Source of the DNA: Cerasicoccus frondis
GTDB taxonomy: Bacteria > Verrucomicrobiota > Verrucomicrobiia > Opitutales > Cerasicoccaceae
NCBI GenBank assembly: GCA_031296915.1
Contig: JAVDPC010000019.1
Coordinates: forward strand, 81,351-145,350
Direction of reading: 5' to 3'
DNA: 64,000 bases
The notes below the pieces were generated by a model. It saw only the letters and a list, made by a program, of their open reading frames with translations, was not told the DNA's origin and did not search any database. Position 1 is the stretch's first letter, and every line of letters begins with the position of its first letter. Below are positions 44,824 through 53,208 of the stretch, one piece after another. The translations under genes and the position numbers were made by a program.

Positions 44824-46599
44824 TTAACCGACGCCATGGGTTTGCAGCCACAGCTCAAGCAACGCGAGTTGCCACAGCTTAGAACCGCGCAACGGCGTGA
44901 TGTGCTTCTCGGGATCAGCGAGCAGCTTTTCCACGTAGGCGGGCTGGAAGAGGCCACGCTGCTTGGCGGTGTCGTTGAGCACGGCGTCGCGCGCCAAGTC
45001 GAGGAACGGCCCCCGCAGGTATTTCAGCGCTGGCACCGGGAAGTAGCCCTTCGGCCGGTCGATCACCTCGTGCGGGATCACCTTGCGCCCGGCTTCCTGC
45101 AAAATGTATTTGCCGCCGTTCTGGATTTTCAGCTCCGGGGGAACACGGGCGGCGAACTCCACCACCTCGTGATCTAGGAACGGCACGCGCGCTTCAAGGC
45201 TGGCGGCCATCGTGTTGTTGTCCACGCGCTTGACGGGGTCGTCGACGAGCATCACGAGCGCATCGAGGCGCATGGCCTTGTCGATCGGCGCTTCGGCGCC
45301 CGGCATCGAGAAGTGCGCCTTCACGAAATCCCGGGCGTAGTCTTCCTGCACCCACTTACTCTGCATGAGCTGCTGGTAGTCGGGGAAGTCGCGGTCGAAG
45401 AACGCCTTGCTGTAGCTCTCCAGCGGATCGGTCGCGGTCATCATCGGCGGATACCAGTGATAGCCACCAAATATCTCGTCGGCCCCCTGCCCGCTTTGGA
45501 CCACCTTTACGTGCTGCGCGACCTTCTGGCTAAGCAGGTAGAAACCGACGTTGTCGTGGCTGACCATCGGCTCGGACATTTGCCCGATGCAATCCTTGAG
45601 AGCGGGCAACGCCTTCTGCGAATCGATGTGCAGCTTGTGGTGGCTCGTCTTGAAGCGGTCGACAATGATGTCCGAGTATTTAAACTCGTCGCCGACTTCG
45701 TCACCCACGGTCTCGAAGCCGATGGAAAAAGTATTAATCTGCTGGCTTTCGTGCTCGGCGAGCAGGCCTACGATCAAGCTGGAGTCGAGGCCGCCTGACA
45801 GCAATACGCCCACAGGCACGTCGGCCACGAGGCGGCGTTTCACCGCGCGGCGCAGCACATCGAGAGTGGCGTCTTCCCATTGGTCCTTGGTCCAGGATTG
45901 CTGTTCCTCGGTCGCGCCGTATTCGAGCGTCCAGTAGGTGGACTGCGTCATCGTGCCATCGGGCTCGACCACGGCCACCGTGGCGGGCGGCAGCTTTTTA
46001 ATGCCGTTCAGGATCGTGCGCTCGGGCGGCACAATCGAGTGGAACGACATGTAGTAATTCAGCGCAACGGGATCGAGCGAGGTGTCAACATCGCCCGCTT
46101 CGACGAGGCCCGGCAGGCTGGAACACCAACGCAGGCGGCCCGGCGCCTTCGAATAATAAAGCGGCTTAATGCCCACGCGGTCACGGGCCATAATCAGGCG
46201 ACCGGTGTCGCGCTCGTAAATCGAAAACGCGAACATGCCGTTGAGGTGTTGCACGCAGTCGGCGCCCCACTCCTTATAGGCCTTAAGAATGACTTCCGTG
46301 TCGCCGTGGCTGAAAAATCGATAGCCTTTGCCGATCAACTCTTCCCGCAGCTCCGGATAATTGTAAATGCAGCCGTTGAAGGCAATGGTCAGCCCGTGCT
46401 CCGAGTCGACCATCGGCTGCTGCGCCGCCTCTGAGAGGTCGATAATTTTCAGGCGTTGGTGCCCCAAGGCGACGGGGCCCCGCACAACCATGCCATTACC
46501 ATCAGGGCCCCGGGGGACCATCTGACACATCATTCGCGCAACAGCCGCCGTGTCGGGCGCCTGCGCATCAAAACGCATTTCTCCTGCAATTCCACACAT
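44824..46599 (-). CDS. asnO: N-acetylglutaminylglutamine amidotransferase (asparagine synthase-like)
   Basis: A 591-residue class II glutamine amidotransferase of the AsnB family. MCGIAGEMRF gives the N-terminal nucleophile Cys2 and fixes the start. GPDGNGMVVRG and FNGCIYNYPELREEL are glutaminase motifs, and the synthetase domain has the PP-loop VLLSGGLDSSLIVGL (about 260-275) and VVQSGQGADEIFGGYHWY. In this gene context, it amidates the dipeptide made by the ngg product to give N-acetylglutaminylglutamine amide, an osmolyte known from Sinorhizobium and Pseudomonas. It is the first gene of the three-gene operon. Confidence 0.93.
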   Translation of the reverse strand: MCGIAGEMRFDAQAPDTAAVARMMCQMVPRGPDGNGMVVRGPVALGHQRLKIIDLSEAAQQPMVDSEHGLTIAFNGCIYNYPELREELIGKGYRFFSHGDTEVILKAYKEWGADCVQHLNGMFAFSIYERDTGRLIMARDRVGIKPLYYSKAPGRLRWCSSLPGLVEAGDVDTSLDPVALNYYMSFHSIVPPERTILNGIKKLPPATVAVVEPDGTMTQSTYWTLEYGATEEQQSWTKDQWEDATLDVLRRAVKRRLVADVPVGVLLSGGLDSSLIVGLLAEHESQQINTFSIGFETVGDEVGDEFKYSDIIVDRFKTSHHKLHIDSQKALPALKDCIGQMSEPMVSHDNVGFYLLSQKVAQHVKVVQSGQGADEIFGGYHWYPPMMTATDPLESYSKAFFDRDFPDYQQLMQSKWVQEDYARDFVKAHFSMPGAEAPIDKAMRLDALVMLVDDPVKRVDNNTMAASLEARVPFLDHEVVEFAARVPPELKIQNGGKYILQEAGRKVIPHEVIDRPKGYFPVPALKYLRGPFLDLARDAVLNDTAKQRGLFQPAYVEKLLADPEKHITPLRGSKLWQLALLELWLQTHGVG

Positions 46600-46707
46600 A
46601 ACTTATAGGTAGCCGCGCCAAGATAGTTGGAGTTGGCGCAGGGTCGCAAAGACCATCCTCAAAACCATGCAGGGTGTCAAAGGCTAATGGGCTTTTTTGC
46701 CCAATCC

Positions 46708-47463
46708 TCAACCACGCGCGCGACGTCGCATCCAATAAAACACCAAGCCGCCTCCCAGCGCCATCAGCACATAGGTCGAAGGCTCGGGCACGCCCTGGAC
46801 ACCGTTGATGCGGACATCGTCCAGCTCAGTCTCGGTCAGCGCCTGATCATAAATAAAAACATTATCTATGATTCCGCTGAAAGCTTCACCGGTCAAACCG
46901 GGGTTCGTGCCAATGGCGATGTAAGTCATGCCGCTGTCGCTAAAATAGCCACTGCTCAAAGTCTGTACCGTCCCCACTGAATAATCGTAAGTGTAGAGCA
47001 AGGTGCTATTGCTGGACATATCATAGGACACAGCGACAAACGTCCAGTTGTTCAACGTAGCGTCGGTCTTGCCCAGAACGCCAGTCCCGTTAAATGTCGC
47101 CCAGCCATACGCTGGGCCCGAGCCGCGGGGATCGAGTCCTAAGCTGCGATCAAATGCGCCGTTGTCGTGGGATATCACCTGCCGTGCACCGCTCGCTAGA
47201 TTGGTCTGCACCCAGGCGCCCATGGTCATCGAAGGCAGAACGGAAGAGTTAATGTCAATCAACGCAGTTATCCAACTAGCGGCATCGAATGAGTAAGCAT
47301 TTCCCGTAAAGCCAGTCGTCTGCGTGACGTTGCCATTAACCGTCCCCGTAACACCCCCCACGATGTCGTTGGTGTTGTTATCAAACGGGAAGTAATGAAT
47401 TGGCACAACTGCGCTTGACATTAAAGCCCCAAAAATCTGGCTAGTAAGTAGAAACTTTATCAT
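46708..47463 (-). CDS. PEP-CTERM LamG-domain secreted protein
   Basis: A 251-residue exported protein: N-terminal signal peptide (MIKFLLTSQIFGALMSSAVV), a LamG/concanavalin-like domain (HYFPFDNNTNDIVGGVTGTVNGNV..., SMTMGAWVQTNL..., NNWTFVAVSYD..., FSGIIDNVFIYDQALTETELDDV) and a C-terminal PEP-CTERM sorting signal, VPEPSTYVLMALGGGLVFYW followed by MRRRARG. PEP-CTERM proteins are processed by an exosortase and often end up in the outer surface or biofilm matrix. No exosortase gene is in this window. Ligand unknown. Confidence 0.9.
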   Translation of the reverse strand: MIKFLLTSQIFGALMSSAVVPIHYFPFDNNTNDIVGGVTGTVNGNVTQTTGFTGNAYSFDAASWITALIDINSSVLPSMTMGAWVQTNLASGARQVISHDNGAFDRSLGLDPRGSGPAYGWATFNGTGVLGKTDATLNNWTFVAVSYDMSSNSTLLYTYDYSVGTVQTLSSGYFSDSGMTYIAIGTNPGLTGEAFSGIIDNVFIYDQALTETELDDVRINGVQGVPEPSTYVLMALGGGLVFYWMRRRARG

Positions 47464-47573
47464 TATAACGCTACATTATGAAATAAAGCATTCGAAAGTC
47501 TAGAAGCTAAACCAATAAATAGAGACAGCAAGAATTCTGAGACGATCTAGTCATCGGCTTCGCCCACTCTTTC

Positions 47574-47903
47574 TTACGGTCCAGTCCCTTCAGCATTTTT
47601 CTGAGAAGTTGCCACAGCAGTAGCCGACAGAAATCCCAATAGAGCTCCGAGGACGACATTGAAAGATTGGGCCGCCAATTCTTTTCGCGCCTTAAAAGCA
47701 GAGCTTTCTACCCGGATAGCATCCAAAATGTGATTCGCAACAGTAGGGTCTTGTAAAAGCTTTATGTTTTTCTCACCTAAGTCAGCAGCCGGGTTATATC
47801 TTTCCTGAAAGAAGGCTAAATATCCAGTAGCAAATACCAGCATAATGTAAGCTGCCAGTATCGCCACAAGCATGGGTGTCTGAGATTTTTTTAAACGTAG
47901 CAT
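47574..47903 (-). CDS. Small membrane protein of unknown function
   Basis: A 109-residue protein with two predicted membrane helices: SQTPMLVAILAAYIMLVFATGYLAFF near the N-terminus and FNVVLGALLGFLSATAVATS near the C-terminus, with a charged helical loop of about 45 residues between. I do not recognise the family. Start set at ATG 47903, six codons inside the longest frame. It stands alone between the PEP-CTERM gene and the divergent OPT transporter. Confidence 0.6.
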   Translation of the reverse strand: MLRLKKSQTPMLVAILAAYIMLVFATGYLAFFQERYNPAADLGEKNIKLLQDPTVANHILDAIRVESSAFKARKELAAQSFNVVLGALLGFLSATAVATSQKNAEGTGP

Positions 47904-48062
47904 TTTTATAAGTATGCACAATCAACTCATAATTGAAATATTTTTATTACAACAAGTCATTAAAAAATAAAAATAGCCTTTTAGGGATTAAACTGATATT
48001 CTAAAACCTAATTATTTGACATAAGCCCTTGCCATTCTGCAACATCGTCCAATATCCAGAGC

Positions 48063-49886
48063 ATGGCCTCCCCGGAACGACAACTCACCGTGCGCGCCAT
48101 CGCAACCGGCTTTTTGCTGGGCGCGTTGCTGGCCCCGTGCAACATCTACACTGGCCTGAAGATTGGCTTTTCATTCAATATGTCGATCGCCGCGGCGCTC
48201 GTCAGCTACGCCTTCTGGAACAGTCTCGCGCACTTCGGCAAAGGCCCACGCTGGGGACTCCTGGAGAACAACATTAACCAGACGGCCGCCTCCGCCGCCG
48301 CATCGATACTCTCCGCCGGCCTCGTGGCGCCGATCCCCGCACTTCAATTGATCACTGGTGAGCCTTTTCACTACCCCATGCTGGTTACCTGGGTGTTTGT
48401 CGTCAGCTTTGCGGGCATAATTTGCGCATTGGCTGTCCGCCGCCAAATGCTTGACCGAGACAACCTGCCTTTCCCTAACGGCGTCGCCACTGCCGAGACG
48501 ATCACCGAGATTTACGCACACGGCAAAGAGGCCGCGTTCCGCATTAAACTGCTGCTCAGCGCCGGGTTGTTGGCTGGCGGCGTGAAACTCTACCAATCGT
48601 TCGCGCCGCAAAACTGGACGATCCCATCGCGGGGACTGCCTGAGAGCTGGGGCTTCAAGCCGGGCGAAAACGTCATCCAGAAAGGTTTGGATTTCGTCAG
48701 CTACCGCTCGCTAGGCGTAGAGCTTCAGCCCTCGCTGCTACTCTACGGTTTTGGCGCCATTGTCGGCCCGCGGGTCGGCGTTTCCCTGCTGCTCGGCACA
48801 CTGATCGGCTGGATGATGCTGCCGGAAAAACTCCTCGCCGAAGGCTGGATCGAACCCGCGCTCGACGGCGCCTGGTATGGCAAGATTTACGAATGGACCA
48901 TCTGGCCTGGCGTCACGCTCATGGCTGCCGCAGCGCTGATGTCATTCTTCATTTCTCTGGCGCGTATCTTCTGGCAAAAGCAGCAGGCTAAATCCGCCGC
49001 TGAAGCCGCCGCAGTTGACGACAATGCGGACTACGAACCCGGCGGCGAACGCCACTTTCCGCGCAGTTGGTTCATCGCGGGCTGCGCCATTGCCCTCTTG
49101 CTGAGCGTCATTGCGCAAAAGGCGTTTTTCGATATCCCGATCTGGCTCGGCGTCATCGCCTTTGCGCTGTCGTTTATTTTGGCGATCATCGCGGGCCGCG
49201 TCTCCGGCGAGACGGGCATTCCACCAATTGGCGCACTGGGCAAAATCACGCAGGTCACCTTCGGCTTCCTCGCCCCCGCCAACATGACGACGAATCTCAT
49301 GGCCGCCAATGTGACTGGTGGCGCTGCGGGCCAATGCTCCGACATGCTGCACGATTTAAAGACTGGCAAGCTCATCGGCGCAAACATGAAGGCGCAGGCT
49401 ATCGCACAGGTATTTGGCATTATTTCAGGCTCCATCGCTGGCTGCGCCGCCTACAAAATACTGATCCCCGATCCACAAACTCAACTGCTCACCGAGCAAT
49501 GGCCGGCGCCCGCAGTCGCCGCATGGAAAACCATAGCCGAGGTTCTCGCCGAAGGCTTTCACGCCGTGCCCGAGGGCGCCCGTGAGGCGATGATGATTGC
49601 GCTCATCATTGGCATTGCCCTGGCCGTCGCCGAAGCCATGGTGCCGGAAAAGCACAAGAAATTCGTCCCCAGCGCCTCGGCTCTCGGCTTCGCGTTGATC
49701 ATCCCGCCGTTCATCAACTTGGCCATGTTCATTGGCTCAATGATCGGCGAGCTAGCCAAGCTGATCAACAAGCACTGGGCGGCAAAATACGTCATTGTCA
49801 TCGCCGCTGGCCTCGTTGCCGGTGAATCGCTGGCTGGCGTGCTCGAAGCCATCCCAGAGTTCATCGGGCATTTTCTCAAAAAATAG
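48063..49886 (+). CDS. OPT family oligopeptide/metal-chelate transporter
   Basis: A 607-residue inner-membrane transporter with about 14-16 membrane segments. The N-terminal RAIATGFLLGALLAPCNIYTGLKIGFSFNMSIAAALVSYAFW and DNLPFPNGVATAETITEIYAHGKEA are OPT signatures, as are ANMTTNLMAANVTGGAAGQCSDMLHDLKTGKLIGANMKAQAIAQVFG. OPT proteins import small peptides, glutathione conjugates or iron-siderophore complexes by proton symport. No partner gene is next to it, and the substrate cannot be inferred. Confidence 0.93.
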   Translation: MASPERQLTVRAIATGFLLGALLAPCNIYTGLKIGFSFNMSIAAALVSYAFWNSLAHFGKGPRWGLLENNINQTAASAAASILSAGLVAPIPALQLITGEPFHYPMLVTWVFVVSFAGIICALAVRRQMLDRDNLPFPNGVATAETITEIYAHGKEAAFRIKLLLSAGLLAGGVKLYQSFAPQNWTIPSRGLPESWGFKPGENVIQKGLDFVSYRSLGVELQPSLLLYGFGAIVGPRVGVSLLLGTLIGWMMLPEKLLAEGWIEPALDGAWYGKIYEWTIWPGVTLMAAAALMSFFISLARIFWQKQQAKSAAEAAAVDDNADYEPGGERHFPRSWFIAGCAIALLLSVIAQKAFFDIPIWLGVIAFALSFILAIIAGRVSGETGIPPIGALGKITQVTFGFLAPANMTTNLMAANVTGGAAGQCSDMLHDLKTGKLIGANMKAQAIAQVFGIISGSIAGCAAYKILIPDPQTQLLTEQWPAPAVAAWKTIAEVLAEGFHAVPEGAREAMMIALIIGIALAVAEAMVPEKHKKFVPSASALGFALIIPPFINLAMFIGSMIGELAKLINKHWAAKYVIVIAAGLVAGESLAGVLEAIPEFIGHFLKK

Positions 49887-49936
49887 GTAGGCATTACCCG
49901 CTTCCCGACTGCCTGATAAAATGATACGAATACAGT

Positions 49937-50434
49937 ATGCATTCTCAGAAGTATTTAAGGGCCGTCACGAACCTCATCTTGCTGCTCGCGGCTGGCTTCG
50001 CTCATGCCACTCCCCTACTCTCATTTAAAACGATCTCCTACGTCCACGCTCCGGAGGACACGCTCACGATCAAGTCCGTTCGCTTAGTCCAAGGCGAGGA
50101 ATTGGCCATCGATAGCGTCATCGAAGTCACCGGAGACTATACGTTGGCGTCCGTAGAAAACGCACGGTTGGGCCTGTCCATTTCGTCCCGCGAAAAAGGT
50201 GGTAAGCACGTGTGGCAGGACTGGGAAATCATAGCGATCAAGGCTGGCAAAGGAACGTTTACTCTCCGTCGAGAAATCGACCGCCACGGCGAAATCCATG
50301 TGTCCATCTACCCGGAAACCCCGCCTGGCATAGCCAGCGCCTCCACCACCCGGCTCGTCTTCTTAACCAGCGCCTCGCTGGACCGTAAAAAGCACGCTGA
50401 GCGCCAATGCGGCGCCGCTACTTGTCCGGATTAG
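49937..50434 (+). CDS. Secreted protein of unknown function
   Basis: A 165-residue protein with a signal peptide (YLRAVTNLILLLAAGFAHA, cleavage near AHA-TP). The mature part appears all-beta (LTIKSVRLVQGEELAIDSVIEVTGDYTLASVENARLGLSISS..., GTFTLRREIDRHGEIHVSIYP), like an immunoglobulin-type sandwich. I do not recognise the family. Its 3' end overlaps the end of the convergent gene on the other strand by 17 bases. Confidence 0.65.
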   Translation: MHSQKYLRAVTNLILLLAAGFAHATPLLSFKTISYVHAPEDTLTIKSVRLVQGEELAIDSVIEVTGDYTLASVENARLGLSISSREKGGKHVWQDWEIIAIKAGKGTFTLRREIDRHGEIHVSIYPETPPGIASASTTRLVFLTSASLDRKKHAERQCGAATCPD

Positions 50435-51416
50435 GGTTGAGGCCCGCGTTCAGGCGCACGGAGTAAATCGTCTGCTCTGGCGACTCGCCCAGGAAATGCC
50501 AGGGAAATTGCGTGACCGCAGTCCCAAGCTTTTCCATGACAAAGGCCACGTCTTCCGACTGTCCCATCATTTGGAGGCAGAAGCCAAACGAGTTGTAGAA
50601 GCGCGCATGCTGCCACGGCTCAACATTATCCGTGAACGGCTGAGACTTTTGATAAGCCTCGGCCAGCGATTGAAAGACCTCCGGTCGTTTGAAGTATTGG
50701 GCAGCTGCTTCTTTCTTTTCCTCGAGTAAGAGCTGGCCCCATTCTTCGATGTGGGCATTGGCGATAAGAGTCGTCAGGAAGCTGCCGCGCTCGGGCCCAG
50801 AGGCCTTGTCCCGCGCGAACGCAAACATCGACTCACGAGTACCGCCCCACTTCGGCGCCAGAAAAGTCATCACCTGATTGATCCCCGGGTAAAAGCCAGC
50901 CGAGGCCCGCTCCATCTTTGCGCACAGAATGAGCAGCGTCTCCTCATCCATACGCCGCCCACCAAAACCCAGAATCAAATTAAAAAATACAATCGGATTG
51001 CCTGGATAGACTTGCGCCGCCTTCAGATTGACCTCCTCAGCTCGAGCCAGAATACGGCCAAAGCTTTCAAACTGTTCATTCGATGTTATCGAGGAGACAG
51101 CAGTCCCGCGGTGCTGATAGGCCCGGCGCACAAGCTCGTGCCCCTCGATGAAAGGAATCAATGGGCTCTCCACGCGCTCCTTTTTATAGAGTCCGAAGAA
51201 GTGATCGAAACCAGTGTGCTCTATGAGCATTTCCAGCGAATGATACTGACGAATGAACGACAGATTCATCAACTTTTCTTCGAACTGATCCCAACTGCGA
51301 GAGATGAAAAAATGCAGTGTCTGCGGTGCATCGGGATCCGCAATAAACTTGCGGCACGTGAAATTAGGCTCCGGCGAGCCCAATGCCTTTGTAAACATCG
51401 AAAGGAATTTAAACAT
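50418..51416 (-). CDS. Helical protein, possibly DUF4034-like
   Basis: A 332-residue protein without signal peptide or membrane helix. It is helical with TPR-like spacing, and contains LKAAQVYPGNPIVFFNLILGFGGRRMDEE and INQVMTFLAPKWGGTRESMFAFARDKASG. The L-x-P-K-W-G-G segment resembles that of DUF4034-type proteins and the corresponding L-P-R-W-Y-G part of the lipoprotein at 11541-12599. Function unknown. It overlaps the convergent secreted-protein gene at the 3' end by 17 bases. Confidence 0.75.
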   Translation of the reverse strand: MFKFLSMFTKALGSPEPNFTCRKFIADPDAPQTLHFFISRSWDQFEEKLMNLSFIRQYHSLEMLIEHTGFDHFFGLYKKERVESPLIPFIEGHELVRRAYQHRGTAVSSITSNEQFESFGRILARAEEVNLKAAQVYPGNPIVFFNLILGFGGRRMDEETLLILCAKMERASAGFYPGINQVMTFLAPKWGGTRESMFAFARDKASGPERGSFLTTLIANAHIEEWGQLLLEEKKEAAAQYFKRPEVFQSLAEAYQKSQPFTDNVEPWQHARFYNSFGFCLQMMGQSEDVAFVMEKLGTAVTQFPWHFLGESPEQTIYSVRLNAGLNPNPDK

Positions 51417-51608
51417 AGTAGCAAAGTGTGTTTAGCAGGTAATCTGAATAAAATGCAACCATGAGAAATCGTCAATAGAACACAACCGAACCTTCATATT
51501 TTGAGATAAAGATCATGAAACAATCGCTATGACAGTACTAACCAAGGAATAAGTTACAAATTCGACCAATGCCTCTCTCTCGAAAAAAGAAAGATCAGTC
51601 CAAGCCAT

Positions 51609-51650
51609 TTGTCCGATGGGCAACTTTATGGATGCAACGGGACGTTTGCT
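51609..51650 (+). repeat. Twin-hairpin element, copy 3
   Basis: TTTGTCC-GAT-GGGCAAC (51609-51625, six pairs including one G-T), a nine-base linker, then GCAACG-GGA-CGTTTGC (51635-51650, one bulged base). Same order and spacing as the element at 38764-38804. It ends at the stop codon of the MFS gene, i.e. again at a gene 3' end. Confidence 0.7.
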
Positions 51651-53208
51651 AGTGGGCGGAGGGCGCTGGCGCGCTGCGGTCAGGATTTTTCCGCATAAAC
51701 ACCACTAGTGGGAGCGCCACGACCAAGGCCAAACCGAAGATGGTGAAGATGCGGTCAAATGCGATGCTCGTTGCCTGCTGATGTGAGTAGTTCTGCAGAA
51801 GCTGGATGGAAATAAAATGCGCAGTCGGATCGGTGATGCCCTCCAAGTGAAGCTCCCCCATGACCTGTTGTCCAGTGTAAGTCAGTTCGGGCGACCCAGA
51901 GCTTGAGGCGTCGACAATCTTCGCTTCGAACTCACCCTGCATTGAGCCTAACACCGCTGCGGCCACAGCCACGCCAACACTGGCGCCAAACTGGCGCGTA
52001 AGGTTGAGCAGGCCCGTCGCAGCCGCATGCTTATCCGGCGTTAAATCGGCCACAGCTAAAGCGTTGAGCGGCACAAAAATCATCCCAAGCCCGATCCCCC
52101 GCAGGAGCAGCGGCCAGGTAAAAGCAGTCTTTGGCGTCAACGCGTCGAAGTAACTGTAGCGCCACATCGCATAGAGGAAAATCGCCACACCGATGAAGAT
52201 GAGCGCATAGGGATTACAACGGTGGGAAATCTTGCCGACAACGAACATCACCAAGCTCGTCCCCACCGCCACCGGCAGCATGATCAGCCCCGTTTCCAGC
52301 GCGGTATACCCCATCAGATCCAAAAGCAAAAGCGGCGTTACAAACACAATTGCCAACGTGCATAAAGCCTGGACGAAAGTGAAAATGCAGCAGGCCGTGA
52401 ACTGCAGATTGCCCACAATGCGTAAGTCAACCACCGGGCTGCCGAACGTCAGCTCACGCCAGATGAACAGCCCCAAACAAAACAAGGTGAGCCCACCTAG
52501 TTCCAAGCCGGCAACCGATGAAAACCAACCAATTCGATTGCCGTCCTCCAGCAGCATTTGGCAGGCGCCAATGCCAATCGCCAACAGCACGAGGCCAAGG
52601 AAATCGACCTGCTTGACCTTCTCGCGATATTTGGAGTCGGGCACCAGCATGACCACCATGACCAACGCCAAAATGCAAATGGGAATATTGATGTAAAAGA
52701 TCCAAGGCCAGGAAAGCCGCTCAGTCAAATAGCCGCCCAACACCGGACCCATTGCCGGACCAACCATAATGCCCATGCCCCACACCGCCATCGCGCGTGA
52801 GTGCTCTTTGGGCGGGAAAACTTCATACAAAATCGCCTGAGACGTCGCAACCAAGGCCCCTCCCCCTATGCCTTGAACGATGCGCCAGAAAACCAGCGAT
52901 TCCAGCGTTCCCGCATGGCCACACATAAAGCTGGCCACTGTAAAGAGCACCAATGAACCCGTAAAATAGCGTTTACGACCAAAAAGCGCCGCAAGCCAAC
53001 CGGTCAGCGGAATGATGATAACATTCGATAAAATATACCCAGTGGACACCCAGGCAATTGCGTCCAATGACACGCCCAGGCTCCCCATCATCTGTGGCAC
53101 CGACACGTTGACAACCGAGGTATCCAACCCCTCGACCAACGAAGCCAGAGTCACCGCCAACGCAATCCAGTAACGTCGGGGATCGGCAGCCTGCTCCTCA
53201 CCCACCAT
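51649..53208 (-). CDS. emrB: MFS drug transporter, DHA2 family (EmrB-like)
   Basis: A 519-residue inner-membrane proton antiporter with about 14 membrane segments. Motifs are LDTSVVNVSVPQMMGSLG (DHA2 first helix with the LDxTxVNVALP pattern), GWLAALFGRKRYF (motif A) and GIMVGPAMGPVLGGYL (motif C). EmrB-type proteins work with a HlyD/EmrA adaptor, and that gene is directly upstream. I start at ATG 53208, overlapping the adaptor's stop by 11 bases; an open ATG at 53289 would add 27 basic residues and overlap further. Substrate unknown. Confidence 0.92.
   Translation of the reverse strand: MVGEEQAADPRRYWIALAVTLASLVEGLDTSVVNVSVPQMMGSLGVSLDAIAWVSTGYILSNVIIIPLTGWLAALFGRKRYFTGSLVLFTVASFMCGHAGTLESLVFWRIVQGIGGGALVATSQAILYEVFPPKEHSRAMAVWGMGIMVGPAMGPVLGGYLTERLSWPWIFYINIPICILALVMVVMLVPDSKYREKVKQVDFLGLVLLAIGIGACQMLLEDGNRIGWFSSVAGLELGGLTLFCLGLFIWRELTFGSPVVDLRIVGNLQFTACCIFTFVQALCTLAIVFVTPLLLLDLMGYTALETGLIMLPVAVGTSLVMFVVGKISHRCNPYALIFIGVAIFLYAMWRYSYFDALTPKTAFTWPLLLRGIGLGMIFVPLNALAVADLTPDKHAAATGLLNLTRQFGASVGVAVAAAVLGSMQGEFEAKIVDASSSGSPELTYTGQQVMGELHLEGITDPTAHFISIQLLQNYSHQQATSIAFDRIFTIFGLALVVALPLVVFMRKNPDRSAPAPSAH

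Noticed and set aside
46683-46703. Hairpin GGGC-TTTTTT-GCCC as a terminator for the PEP-CTERM gene
   Set aside because: The stem is four to six pairs with no T run after it on the minus strand; too weak to call.
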